Positions 45,597 through 54,784 of a stretch of DNA of 64,000 nt are shown in pieces. The stretch is taken from NCBI GenBank assembly GCA_045565995.1, contig JBJLEF010000001.1, positions 868,001-932,000 on the forward strand, read 5' to 3'. Position 1 is the first letter of the stretch. The number at the start of each line of letters is the position of its first letter. Origin of the DNA: UBA721 sp002705165 (GTDB lineage Bacteria; Planctomycetota; Planctomycetia; Pirellulales; Pirellulaceae). Made by a program: the position numbers and the translations under genes. The notes below the pieces were generated by a model. The model saw only the letters and a list, made by a program, of their open reading frames with translations. It made no database searches and had not been told where the DNA came from.

Positions 45597-46988
45597 ATGA
45601 GTGAACGCAACGACTTCAATACAATCGATGCAATTTTGCCACAACTCCAGAAAATATTTGGAGACCGCCTATCGCTCGATAAGCATGTACTGCATGAACA
45701 TGGACATGATGTGTCAAGACATGATATCCAGGCACCTCAGGCAGTGGTCTATCCACTCACTACAGAAGAAGTCTCTTCCGCCGTCAAGCTCTGTCATGAG
45801 CACTATGTCCCTGTCATTCCATTTGGTACAGGAACGGCCGTTGAAGGTGGGGTCGTGGCGATCTACGGTGGTGTATCTATCGACCTGACACGTATGAATC
45901 AGATCCTTGAAATCAATATCACCGACAGCGATGCCACCGTTCAGGCTGGCGTCACCCGTTGCCACCTCAATGAGGCCTTGCTGCACCAAAAGAGTGGTTT
46001 AGTCTTCACCGTAGATCCTGGCGCGGATGCCTCTATTGGGGGTATGGCGGCGACTCGAGCCTCCGGCAGTTCTGCCGTCAAATACGGAACGATGCGGGAT
46101 AATACACTGGCGCTCACCGTGGTGCTCGCCAACGGAGAAGTTATCAAAGCCGGCGGAAGAGCTCGCAAATCCTCTGCTGGATACGATCTAGCCCACTTAT
46201 TTGTTGGAAGTGAAGGCACACTTGGAGTGCTCACAGAAGTCACTGTCAAATTGCACCCGAAACCCGCTCAAATCTCCTCAGCCATCTGCCCATTTGACTC
46301 GATTGAAAATGCCATCGATGCCGTTTTACAAATTCTTGCGGCGGGAATCCCTGTCGCCAGAATCGAACTGCTGGATGAAGTCCAAATTGATGCCGTCAAT
46401 AGATACAGTGGCCTGAACAACCCGCTAAGACCCACGATCTTCTTTGAGTTCCATGGCACAGAAGCCCACGTCGTCGAGCAAACACGTCAAACCAGACAAA
46501 TCGCGGCGAAATATGGCGGCGTAGAGTTCCAATGGGCCATTGATCAGCAAGATCGAGATCGGCTATGGCAGGCTCGTTATGATTCTTTTCATGCTGTCAT
46601 GGCTTTAAGAGAGAATGCCGTCGGTTATGTGACCGACGTTTGCGTGCCTATTTCCAAACTGGCAGAATGCTTTCTCGGAGCCAAAGAGATTGTTAAAAAT
46701 GCGACGCTACCCGCCCCAGTATTTGGTCACGTGGGCGACGGAAACTTTCACGTCGTCTTCCCACTCGACCCCGATAGCCCAGCTGAATTGGCCGAAGTAA
46801 CAGGCTATCATCAACAATTAATCGACATGGCGTTGGCTGTTGGAGGTACCTGCACAGGAGAACACGGTATCGGACTAGGTAAACGCAAAGCACTCGAACA
46901 AGAACACGGCAAAGCTGTCACTACCATGCGGCAAATCAAACACGCCCTCGATCCACGTAACATCATGAACCCCGGAAAAGTTGTGTAA
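45597..46988 (+). CDS. FAD-linked oxidase, GlcD/D-lactate dehydrogenase-like
   Basis: A 463-residue flavoprotein oxidising D-2-hydroxy acids such as glycolate or D-lactate. Seen: FAD-binding PCMH-type segment with IPFGTGTAVEGGVVAI and the TVDPGADASIGGMAATRASG block, followed by SSAGYDLAHLFVGSEGTLGV, and the C-terminal FAD-oxidase domain with GHVGDGNFHVVFPLD and GTCTGEHGIGLGKRK. It starts 5 bp after the SGNH gene. The substrate is not decided by sequence. Confidence 0.93.
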   Translation: MSERNDFNTIDAILPQLQKIFGDRLSLDKHVLHEHGHDVSRHDIQAPQAVVYPLTTEEVSSAVKLCHEHYVPVIPFGTGTAVEGGVVAIYGGVSIDLTRMNQILEINITDSDATVQAGVTRCHLNEALLHQKSGLVFTVDPGADASIGGMAATRASGSSAVKYGTMRDNTLALTVVLANGEVIKAGGRARKSSAGYDLAHLFVGSEGTLGVLTEVTVKLHPKPAQISSAICPFDSIENAIDAVLQILAAGIPVARIELLDEVQIDAVNRYSGLNNPLRPTIFFEFHGTEAHVVEQTRQTRQIAAKYGGVEFQWAIDQQDRDRLWQARYDSFHAVMALRENAVGYVTDVCVPISKLAECFLGAKEIVKNATLPAPVFGHVGDGNFHVVFPLDPDSPAELAEVTGYHQQLIDMALAVGGTCTGEHGIGLGKRKALEQEHGKAVTTMRQIKHALDPRNIMNPGKVV

Positions 46989-47038
46989 AATAAACCACTT
47001 GCCCAAGCATTACCTACTCCCACTTTGGAAGAAACACT

Positions 47039-49057
47039 ATGAGACTCCACATCCCTCTTCTCGCTGGCCTTCTGCTTACCACCGCCTCTGCTTATGGTGA
47101 TGGCGAAGGTGATAACAATCCTGCAAAGGTCCGACAGGTTCCACGAGTCGGAGTTGAAATTTCGGACGACGACCGGTCCCGCCTCAATACCGGATTGGAA
47201 GAACTGGCTGGACTTGTAGACAAATTAAAAAACTCGAACTCTGATTTGGCGTTAGCACTTCTTCCTGATATTGAGATTTACCATCGAGCTGTCAAAGACA
47301 ATTTGGAGCATCGGGAATTCTTTAGCGACAAGGACATTATCAAAGCCTTTACAGCGCTGGCTAGTGGAAAAAAACGAGCACAAGAACTGCTCAGTGGAAG
47401 AGCCCCCTGGTTAAGTCAAACGGGGCTCGTCGTTCGCGGATACCGTAGTGAACTTGATGGCTCTGCTCAGCCTTATGGTTTGGTAATCCCTAAGAACTAT
47501 CAGGGCGATGGTGAGAAGGCTGTTCGACTGGATATCTGGTTTCATGGTCGCGGAGAAACATTGAGTGAAACAAATTTTATTGATAAGCAAGCCAAAGTGG
47601 TTGGGTATTACGCTCCAAAGGATACCATCGTCCTTCACCCATACGGACGCTATAGCAATGCCTTCAAGTTTGCCGGCGAAATCGATGTGCTCGAAGCCAT
47701 GGAGCATGTCAAATCACAATATCGCATCGATAACGATTTGATTAGCGTCCGGGGCTTTTCGATGGGTGGAGCCGGTTGCTGGCAATTCGCTCAGCTCTAC
47801 GCCGATCGCTGGTTTGCAGCCACGCCGGGTGCCGGCTTTTCAGAGACACCTGAATTTCTAAAGTCCTTCCAAAAGGAGACACTGCATCCCTATTGGTGGG
47901 AAGAGAAACTTTGGCGTTGGTATGATACCGATGATAATGCCATCAATCTGGCACACGTTCCACTGATTGCCTATAGCGGTGAAGATGATATTCAGAAACA
48001 AGCTGCTGATGTGATGGAAATCGCATTGGCCAAAGAAGGCATTAATCTTGTTCATATCATCGGTCCTAAAACCGGCCACCGAATCCATCCCGACTCTCAG
48101 GCCCTTATTGAAGACAAAATGTACAGTCTGGCTCGTATCGGCAACGACAAACTCCCGCTTACTATTAACAAAATTACACATTCGCTTAAATACAACCGTC
48201 AGTACTGGCTAACAATTACAGGTATGAAGGAACACTGGGAGCCAGCTCGTGTGAGAGCTGAAATCCAAGATAACCGGGTTGTGATCGTGACCACTGACGT
48301 GACCGGATTGAAATTTGATATGGCTGCGGGACTAGCACCTTTCGATATAACTAAGAACATAACGATCGAGATCAACAAACAAACACTAACCGCTTCCAAA
48401 GCCAAATCTGATCGCAGTTGGTCCTATGAAATCCATTGGGCTGACGGTAACTGGGTGGCAGGCCCAAAATCTCAAAATGGATTGCAAAAAAAACATGGGT
48501 TGCAAGGCCCAATCGACGATGCATTCCTTAGCAGTTTTCTAATGGTCACGCCTAGCGGTAAGCCGATCAATGAAGCGATTGGGGCATGGACTGCTTCGGA
48601 ACAAGTACATGCCATTAAGCATTGGCGACAACATTTTCGCGGACATGCCCGCATAAAAACGGATACCGCTGTGACCGAAGAAGATATTAACAATCACAAT
48701 CTGATCCTTTGGGGAGACTTTTCGTCTAATGCAGTCCTTGCTGACATCCTTGCCCGTCTGCCGCTCACTTGGAACCAACAGGGTGTCTCCATTGGTGAAA
48801 AAGTATTTGATGCAAAAAGCCATGCTCCTATCATGATCTACCCAAACCCACTTAATCCTGAGAAATATGTCGTGATCAACAGTGGATTCACTTATCGCGA
48901 ATACGCTTATCTAAATAATGCTCGTCAGGTTCCCATGCTACCTGACTGGGCAATCGTCGATGTAGTTAACAAGCCCGAACCAAACGACTCTATTTATCGA
49001 TTCCCCGGAATCCCTAAAGATGCCAACTTTTTTGACGAAAACTGGAGTGTAAAATAG
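47039..49057 (+). CDS. Secreted alpha/beta hydrolase (prolyl-oligopeptidase-like esterase)
   Basis: A 672-residue protein with a signal peptide (residues 1-20). The alpha/beta hydrolase core shows LDIWFHGRGE (oxyanion region), RGFSMGGAGCWQFAQ with the nucleophile Ser, YSGEDDIQKQAAD with the acid, and GPKTGHRIHPDS with the His. The C-terminal ~250 residues (after LTINKITHSL) form a beta-rich accessory region. It lies 50 bp after the GlcD-like gene and 8 bp before the DUF1592 gene. Substrate unknown. Confidence 0.85.
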   Translation: MRLHIPLLAGLLLTTASAYGDGEGDNNPAKVRQVPRVGVEISDDDRSRLNTGLEELAGLVDKLKNSNSDLALALLPDIEIYHRAVKDNLEHREFFSDKDIIKAFTALASGKKRAQELLSGRAPWLSQTGLVVRGYRSELDGSAQPYGLVIPKNYQGDGEKAVRLDIWFHGRGETLSETNFIDKQAKVVGYYAPKDTIVLHPYGRYSNAFKFAGEIDVLEAMEHVKSQYRIDNDLISVRGFSMGGAGCWQFAQLYADRWFAATPGAGFSETPEFLKSFQKETLHPYWWEEKLWRWYDTDDNAINLAHVPLIAYSGEDDIQKQAADVMEIALAKEGINLVHIIGPKTGHRIHPDSQALIEDKMYSLARIGNDKLPLTINKITHSLKYNRQYWLTITGMKEHWEPARVRAEIQDNRVVIVTTDVTGLKFDMAAGLAPFDITKNITIEINKQTLTASKAKSDRSWSYEIHWADGNWVAGPKSQNGLQKKHGLQGPIDDAFLSSFLMVTPSGKPINEAIGAWTASEQVHAIKHWRQHFRGHARIKTDTAVTEEDINNHNLILWGDFSSNAVLADILARLPLTWNQQGVSIGEKVFDAKSHAPIMIYPNPLNPEKYVVINSGFTYREYAYLNNARQVPMLPDWAIVDVVNKPEPNDSIYRFPGIPKDANFFDENWSVK

Positions 49058-49065
49058 CGACTAAG

Positions 49066-51366
49066 ATGACTCACGTAAAATCGTTGTGCCTAACGACTTG
49101 GACGGCCATCGTGCTGGCGGTGCTGAGTTCCTCTCTCTTTGGTGCCCCTGGGAAACGCTCTGGCGATGATCAAGGCAAACGTATCTATCTGAAACAATGT
49201 GCACACTGCCATGGCATGCAGGGCGAAGGTGTTGTCGGGGTTAACGAAAATCCGCTTTATGGTAATAAGCAGCTATCCGAATTGATTCAGGTGATTGTCG
49301 AAACAATGCCTGAAGATAAACCCAATACCTGTAAGGGTGAAAATGCCGTTGCGGTTGGACGTTATATTTTCGAGACGTTTTATACGCCTGAAGCCAGAGC
49401 AAGTCAAAAACCTCCCCGAATCGAATTAGCACGACTGACAAATCGCCAGTACAAACAAACCATTAGCGATCTCTTTACTGCCTTTCTTGGTAAACCCGAA
49501 TTGAACGAAGAACGTGGGATCCACGCCACTTACTACGACACCCGTGGATTCGGTAAACAAGTCGGGCAGGAAGTCGTCGATAGTATCGATTTTGATTTCG
49601 ACCGAACATTACCGCATGAAAAGATCTCTAAGAAAGAAGAATTCAGTATTCGCTGGCAGGGTGCCGTCATCGCAGAAGAGAGTGGCATTTATGAATTCAT
49701 CGTTAAAAGCCCCAACAGTATTCGGCTTTATATTAATGATCGAGAAACACGGCTTGTCGACAAATATGTCGCTACCAAAGATAGTGAGGCTGAGCATTCC
49801 GGCACAATCTATCTGCAAGGAGGGCAGCCTTATTTTTTTCAGCTGGAGACTTTCCGTTTCAAAGATCCCGCGGCTTCAATGAGCCTAATGTGGGTGCCGC
49901 CGGGAGGAACTCGACAAATAATCCCTAAACGTAATTTATACCCAACCACCATCGGTACCGGTATTCTCGTGCAAACTCCATTTCCTCCCGATGACAGCGC
50001 CAGTGGCTATGAACGCGGAATTGCCGTCAGTGCAGAATGGGATCAAGCAACCACGAATGCCGCTATTGAAGTGGCTGAACAGGTCCTACCACTTATGGAT
50101 CAAATGGCTAGGACCAAAAGCGGGGACGTCGATCGGCATGATAAGCTACAGACGTTTTGTCACGCATTGGTTGAATATGCGTTTCGACGCCCGCTTACCG
50201 ATGATCAAAAATCCATCTACGTTGACAGTTTCTTCTTGGATGATCTCGAAATATCAGATTCCGTCAAACGCGTCATCATCTCCACCTTGAAGTCACCGTT
50301 GTTTCTCTATCCGGAATTGAGCCGCAACCCGGAGGATCCCGTAGTGGATAGCTATTTGGTTGCCGGTCGTTTGGCGCTGGCCTTATGGGATTCCGTTCCA
50401 GATACAGCTTTGCGAAATGCTGCTGGGCGTGGAGACTTATTAGATCCAATCAAAGTACAGCAACAAATCAAACGAATGCTGAATAATAGTCGGGCAAAGT
50501 CTAAGCTCGATTACTTCCTCCTGCACTGGTTGCAGTTAAACGAAAAGGGTGAGTTTTCTAAAGACGATGAGCATTACGCTAACTTTACAGATACTATTAA
50601 AGCGGACCTTCGACTGTCTCTGCGTTTGTTCTTTCAGGACGTCGTTTGGAGTGAAGATTCGGACTTCCGCCAACTCTTCCACTCACCAACCATTCCTATG
50701 AACCACAATCTAGCACAGTTTTATGGAATCGAAGCCTTTGAAGGAAATGAGTTTCAACCTGGCTCGGTAAGCGAGCACGCTGTCAGCGGGATTTTGACTC
50801 ATCCCTACATGCTTTCGATGCTGGCCTATCGGGACAACAGCTCTCCAATTCATCGTGGCGTTTTTATTACGCGACGGCTGTTGGGAAGAACTCTTAAGGA
50901 ACCGCCTCAAGCCACCGAACTTGGTAGTGCTGAGTTTCCCGACGGACTTACAATTCGCGAAAAAGTCACACAGCTCACAGAACCTACCACCTGTGCAGGG
51001 TGCCATAACATCATTAATCCTCTGGGTTTCAGTCTCGAGAACTTTGATGCCATTGGCCGATATCGAAATCAAGAAGTTGGTAAAGCCATTAATGCCGTTG
51101 CCAACTATACTACAGTGGTTGGTGAGAAGGTCGAGTTGTCCGGGGCCTCCGGACTAGCAGAGTTGATTACCATCAGTCCTCAGGCTCATGGAGCATTCGT
51201 CGACCACTTATTCCATCAGGCAATGAAACAACCAATCAATGCCTATGGCGACTCACTCCGCAAGCAATTAATAGAACAATTTCAGGTGTCCGAGTTTAAT
51301 ATTCAGCAACTGCTAACGAACATTGTTAAAGCAGCCGTTTTGTTTGAGCCTGAACAGGAACAATAA
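49066..51366 (+). CDS. Secreted c-type cytochrome, DUF1592/DUF1588-type with PA14-like domain
   Basis: A 766-residue planctomycete protein. The signal peptide ends near FGAP (28). A c-type heme site CAHCH (45-49) opens the mature protein; then a DUF1587-like ARLTNRQYKQTISDLF segment; a PA14-like beta-sandwich (GIHATYYDTRGFG to RNLYP, about 150-305); then DUF1592/DUF1588 segments and a second heme site CAGCH near residue 644, with NIINPLGFSLENFDAIG. It directly precedes a DUF1552 gene (2-bp gap), the standard pair. It probably carries electrons or acts on a polysaccharide outside the membrane; no enzyme function is established. Confidence 0.9.
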   Translation: MTHVKSLCLTTWTAIVLAVLSSSLFGAPGKRSGDDQGKRIYLKQCAHCHGMQGEGVVGVNENPLYGNKQLSELIQVIVETMPEDKPNTCKGENAVAVGRYIFETFYTPEARASQKPPRIELARLTNRQYKQTISDLFTAFLGKPELNEERGIHATYYDTRGFGKQVGQEVVDSIDFDFDRTLPHEKISKKEEFSIRWQGAVIAEESGIYEFIVKSPNSIRLYINDRETRLVDKYVATKDSEAEHSGTIYLQGGQPYFFQLETFRFKDPAASMSLMWVPPGGTRQIIPKRNLYPTTIGTGILVQTPFPPDDSASGYERGIAVSAEWDQATTNAAIEVAEQVLPLMDQMARTKSGDVDRHDKLQTFCHALVEYAFRRPLTDDQKSIYVDSFFLDDLEISDSVKRVIISTLKSPLFLYPELSRNPEDPVVDSYLVAGRLALALWDSVPDTALRNAAGRGDLLDPIKVQQQIKRMLNNSRAKSKLDYFLLHWLQLNEKGEFSKDDEHYANFTDTIKADLRLSLRLFFQDVVWSEDSDFRQLFHSPTIPMNHNLAQFYGIEAFEGNEFQPGSVSEHAVSGILTHPYMLSMLAYRDNSSPIHRGVFITRRLLGRTLKEPPQATELGSAEFPDGLTIREKVTQLTEPTTCAGCHNIINPLGFSLENFDAIGRYRNQEVGKAINAVANYTTVVGEKVELSGASGLAELITISPQAHGAFVDHLFHQAMKQPINAYGDSLRKQLIEQFQVSEFNIQQLLTNIVKAAVLFEPEQEQ

Positions 51367-51368
51367 GT

Positions 51369-52685
51369 ATGACCATTCATCATCGTCGTCAATTCATTCA
51401 GGACATGGGGTTTTCAGCAGCAAGCCTGCCATTGCTGATGGGCTTACCAGCTTTTGCTCAGGCTGATGTAAACAATGCGAAGCAGCGAATGATCGTTGTG
51501 TTTAGCCCGAACGGAACCATCCCTGGTGACTTCTGGCCTGACGAAGCAGGTGCTGACTTTAAGCTGAAGCGGATTATGGAGTCGCTACAGCCCTATCAGG
51601 ATCAAATACTGATTCTCAAAGGGATCTGTGATCAAATCAAAGGTGATGGTGACAGCCACATGCGTGGCATGAGTTGCTTGCTGACCGGAATCGAGTTACT
51701 CCCCGGAAACATTCAGGGTGGAAGTCACACGCCCGCTGGATGGGCAAGTGGCTTATCGGTGGATCAGGAAGTTAAAAACTACCTCCAGAGCAAACCAGAA
51801 ACAGAAACTCGATTTGGTTCACTGGAATTTGGAGTGGTCGTTCCGGATCGAGCTGATCCCTGGACTCGTATGATCTACTCAGGCTCCAACAAACCCATCG
51901 CTCCCATTGATGATCCCTATGTGATGTTCAATAAGCTATATGGAAAACTGGAAGATCGTAAAAGTGTCGAAAGCGTATTGGACCGTGTTCGCAATGATTT
52001 ACGTCGAGTCCGTACGCTGGTTGGCAAAGAAGATCGCAAGTTGCTGGAACAACATGAACAGTTCATTCGTGAAATGGAAGCCCGGATCAAGCGTGATGCT
52101 GAACACCAGCTCGACATTCCCGCTCCGGCACAAAAGGCAGGCGTAAAGAACGCCAATGAGAACATGCCTGACTTAAGTCGCATGCAGATCGACATGCTGG
52201 TAAACAGCTTACAGAATGATATGGCTCGCGTCGCATCGCTACAGTACACTCGAAGTGTTGGTCAGGCAAAGATGACCTGGTTAGATATCAATGAAGGGCA
52301 TCACGGTTTATCCCATGAACCTGACAGTGATAAAGAAGCTGTCGAGAAGCTGGTTAAAATTAACCAGTGGTATTGTGAAGAGATTGCTTATCTGGCCAAA
52401 CGACTGGCGAATACTCCAGAGGCCGATGGTTCTGGATCTATGCTCGATAATACGACAATCATCTGGACAAATGAGCTCGGTAAGGGTAATTCACACACAC
52501 TCAATGACATTCCATTTGTCCTGATCGGTGGTGGATTGCGGTTCAGAATGGGCCGCTCATTGCAGTATGGCCGAGTTTCACATAACCGGCTTTTGATGGC
52601 ATTTGCTCATGCCTTTGGGCATCATGTGGAGTCGTTCGGCAACAAGAATTACTGTGGAGACGGGCCACTTCACGACCTGACTTAA
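51369..52685 (+). CDS. DUF1552 protein, secreted
   Basis: A 438-residue protein of the DUF1552 family, found next to DUF1592 cytochromes in planctomycetes. The N-terminus HHRRQFIQDMGFSAASLPLLMG has a twin-arginine pattern, suggesting Tat export. Seen: VFSPNGTIPGDFWPDEAG, HMRGMSCLLTGIELLPG, WASGLSVDQEV and WTNELGKGNSHTLNDIPFVLIGG. It is translationally close to the DUF1592 gene (2-bp gap) and 24 bp before tRNA-Val. Function unknown. Confidence 0.92.
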   Translation: MTIHHRRQFIQDMGFSAASLPLLMGLPAFAQADVNNAKQRMIVVFSPNGTIPGDFWPDEAGADFKLKRIMESLQPYQDQILILKGICDQIKGDGDSHMRGMSCLLTGIELLPGNIQGGSHTPAGWASGLSVDQEVKNYLQSKPETETRFGSLEFGVVVPDRADPWTRMIYSGSNKPIAPIDDPYVMFNKLYGKLEDRKSVESVLDRVRNDLRRVRTLVGKEDRKLLEQHEQFIREMEARIKRDAEHQLDIPAPAQKAGVKNANENMPDLSRMQIDMLVNSLQNDMARVASLQYTRSVGQAKMTWLDINEGHHGLSHEPDSDKEAVEKLVKINQWYCEEIAYLAKRLANTPEADGSGSMLDNTTIIWTNELGKGNSHTLNDIPFVLIGGGLRFRMGRSLQYGRVSHNRLLMAFAHAFGHHVESFGNKNYCGDGPLHDLT

Positions 52686-52709
52686 GCGTGTTAATATAAA
52701 ATTTCTTGG

Positions 52710-52783
52710 GGGCGGTTAGCTCAGTTGGTTAGAGCGCCACGTTGACATCGTGGAGGTCGTTGGTTCGAATCCAATATCGCCCA
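52710..52783 (+). tRNA. tRNA-Val (anticodon GAC)
   Basis: A 74-nt cloverleaf: acceptor GGGCGGT with ATCGCCC, D arm GCTC...GAGC, anticodon arm CCACG-TTGACAT-CGTGG (anticodon GAC), T arm GTTGG-TTCGAAT-CCAAT, discriminator A at 52783. CCA is not encoded. The last 13 bases of the tRNA are part of the 148-bp direct repeat. Confidence 0.97.
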
Positions 52784-52918
52784 CTACCACCCTTAGTGGT
52801 TACCCTTCAAACGGTAGCCGCTAAGGGTTTTTTCGTTGCTATATCAGTGTTTGCGTTAACCTCGTTGATCGTCATTGATCCTTGTTGACCGTTACTATGC
52901 GTCCTTGATGCGTCAATT
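52771..52918 (+). repeat. Left copy of 148-bp perfect direct repeat (tRNA 3' end and terminator)
   Basis: Identical to 53835-53982, 1,064 bp downstream. It begins exactly inside the tRNA T-stem, includes the 3' acceptor strand, the tRNA terminator, and a noncoding stretch with a 10-bp rhythm. A duplicated tRNA 3' end is the hallmark of att sites left by site-specific integration, but tandem duplication is also possible. Confidence 0.95.
52790..52833 (+). terminator. Rho-independent terminator of tRNA-Val
   Basis: CCCTTAGTGGTTACC (52790-52804) pairs with GGTAGCCGCTAAGGG (52813-52827), 15 pairs with two G-U, loop of 8, then six T (52828-52833). Confidence 0.9.
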
Positions 52919-53097
52919 TGGCTCAATCGGCCAGAATCAAAGAGCGATTCTTATTACCGCCAGCGAAGTCTCATTTTACTGCTGCCTTTCGTAAGTCTGC
53001 GATTATCCCCAGCCCCATTATTAATATTGCTAATATCAAGATCGCTATGTTACAAATAATGTGAGGCTCGGGTTTAATTCTTATTAAAGGACAAATG

Positions 53098-53739
53098 ATG
53101 GACGAATCTACAAGTACCCCGAGCGACTCGGAGATAAGTAACGCATCCAGCCCATATCAGCCACCCGCAGAAGAAAGTACAGCTGCACAATCTGCCGGTG
53201 GGCGACCACTCGCTTCGGCTGGTCGACGCTTTGGTGCAATCCTTCTTGACGGTGTAGTCATTGGTATCGGCGGCATGATCCTCGGTATGTTATTAGGCGG
53301 GACAATTTTGGGAATGATTGGTATGGGTGCAGTAGCAGATGCCGGAGCCACTCCCGAAGAAGCGGCTGCAGCTGCCGCCGTTGGTGGGTTTATAGGTGGT
53401 TTGTTGGGTACAATTATTGGCCCGTACATTGCTAGCTTTATTATGATGATTCTTGAATGTTGTACCGGAATTACGCCAGGCAAGTTAATGCTGGGAATGA
53501 AGGTTAGCAATGCGGATGGTTCAGATGCAAATCTTGGCAGTATTGTTACACGTGGACTTCTAAAATATCAATACACCTGGTTAGTGATAGTTGGAACCTT
53601 TATAGGGCTGGATTTCTTAGTAACTATTTCTGGAATTTTATCAATCGTAATGTTCTTTGGGATCTTTCTTATCTTTGGTGAAGGAAGACAAACGTTATGG
53701 GATAAGATGGCCAAAACATCAGTGGCAATGAAGGATTAA
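53098..53739 (+). CDS. RDD-family membrane protein inside the repeat-bounded unit
   Basis: A 213-residue protein. After a Ser/Pro-rich N-terminus of about 40 residues comes RRFGAILLDGVVIGIGG, the RDD-type helix with a charged Arg/Asp, then further hydrophobic segments (FIGGLLGTIIGPYIASFI) and TPGKLMLGMKV. RDD proteins are small membrane proteins of mostly unknown function. AAAGGA lies 6 bases before the ATG at 53098; the ATG at 53095 is an alternative. It is the only gene between the 148-bp repeats, and it lacks any integrase partner. Confidence 0.85.
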   Translation: MDESTSTPSDSEISNASSPYQPPAEESTAAQSAGGRPLASAGRRFGAILLDGVVIGIGGMILGMLLGGTILGMIGMGAVADAGATPEEAAAAAAVGGFIGGLLGTIIGPYIASFIMMILECCTGITPGKLMLGMKVSNADGSDANLGSIVTRGLLKYQYTWLVIVGTFIGLDFLVTISGILSIVMFFGIFLIFGEGRQTLWDKMAKTSVAMKD

Positions 53740-53834
53740 TCCCCCCCAATTGTGTACTGGCATAATACGGGTCAAGTCTGAGGCAGGTTTTAGTAGATGG
53801 TATTTTGATACGTTATTTACTGGGTTGCCGTAGG

Positions 53835-53982
53835 CCAATATCGCCCACTACCACCCTTAGTGGTTACCCTTCAAACGGTAGCCGCTAAGGGTTTTTTCGT
53901 TGCTATATCAGTGTTTGCGTTAACCTCGTTGATCGTCATTGATCCTTGTTGACCGTTACTATGCGTCCTTGATGCGTCAATT
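53835..53982 (+). repeat. Right copy of 148-bp perfect direct repeat
   Basis: Exact copy of 52771-52918, with the same 13-base tRNA 3' end but no full tRNA upstream of it, so the tRNA itself is intact only on the left. The upstream flank (GCCGTAGG) differs from the tRNA sequence, so the identity starts exactly at the T-stem. Confidence 0.95.
53854..53897 (+). terminator. Second copy of the tRNA terminator
   Basis: The same 15-pair hairpin and T-run as at 52790, carried by the repeat, here downstream of the RDD gene. It may end the RDD transcript. Confidence 0.85.
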
Positions 53983-54106
53983 CATGCGTCAATTTTTCAG
54001 AGGGTGCGTCAATTTTGCTCAATCGGCCCGAACGAGAACGTCTACTTCATTCCTTGCGACCCATGCTCATAATTTAAACATGAAGTATTTTCTTCGTCTC
54101 GACAAA

Positions 54107-54784
54107 CTAACCGAAAATATTGATCGTCGAGAGATAATGATGAACAGCACCAAGCAATGTCACGAGAAATTCTTGTCCAGCTTTTTTGTGGGCAATGTCC
54201 TGCTGGCCTTTGGTGAACAAGTCGTATAGCATCGCGTTTAGCGTTTCACGATCAGCCAGCCGTGAAACATCCACTAACTGCTCCAACGCATGTTGGATTT
54301 CGCGCTGAACTTTTTTTTGCCCGGAAAGAGTTATTGTAAATCCCCCGGACTGCTCATTCATCAAATCAAAAGTGATAAAGACATCCTCAATTTTAGGATT
54401 TTCAAACGAAATACAAACCTGGCCACCGGCAAGGCAATCCTGACCTTCGTGTAACTCGGAGCAATTGTGTAAATCAAGAAGCACTACAGATGCTTTCTCT
54501 CCTTCTAGCGAAGCCGTTATATGCTGGGAGTAACAATTCCTTGAAGAATTTTTCACCGCTGGTCTGCTGGAAGCCGCATGTACCGTGCCCTGCAAACGAA
54601 TTAACCCTCGCTGCTTCAAAGCCTGAGTGATGGCAGCTTCAGCGATCGTAGGAATGTTGGACCTATAGTCGTTTATTAAGTTAGTTCTCTGATGGTCGTG
54701 AAGAAACTGATAGGTAGAAATACCGGCTAAAATAAGCAGACAACTTAGAAGGGCGCCGATGAATCTGGACAATCTAGGTGACAC
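54107..54784 (-). CDS. Membrane-anchored protein, unknown function
   Basis: A 225-residue protein with an N-terminal hydrophobic anchor (FIGALLSCLLILAGISTYQFL) and a soluble part with four Cys (NCYSQ, HNCSE, QDCLA, QVCIS) that may form disulfides in the periplasm. No family recognised. It is the first gene right of the repeat-bounded unit. Confidence 0.65.
   Translation of the reverse strand: MSPRLSRFIGALLSCLLILAGISTYQFLHDHQRTNLINDYRSNIPTIAEAAITQALKQRGLIRLQGTVHAASSRPAVKNSSRNCYSQHITASLEGEKASVVLLDLHNCSELHEGQDCLAGGQVCISFENPKIEDVFITFDLMNEQSGGFTITLSGQKKVQREIQHALEQLVDVSRLADRETLNAMLYDLFTKGQQDIAHKKAGQEFLVTLLGAVHHYLSTINIFG

Larger units (their letters stand above)
53740..54106. other. Intergenic stretch holding the right direct repeat
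   Basis: No gene seen. It contains the second 148-bp repeat (53835-53982) followed by two more TGCGTCAATT motifs and a GCTCAATCGGCC segment that also follows the left repeat with small differences. Confidence 0.8.

Noticed and set aside
52919..53834. Integrase or excisionase gene in the tRNA-Val unit
   Set aside because: The only long frame in the unit encodes an RDD-type membrane protein; no tyrosine-recombinase motifs are present on either strand.
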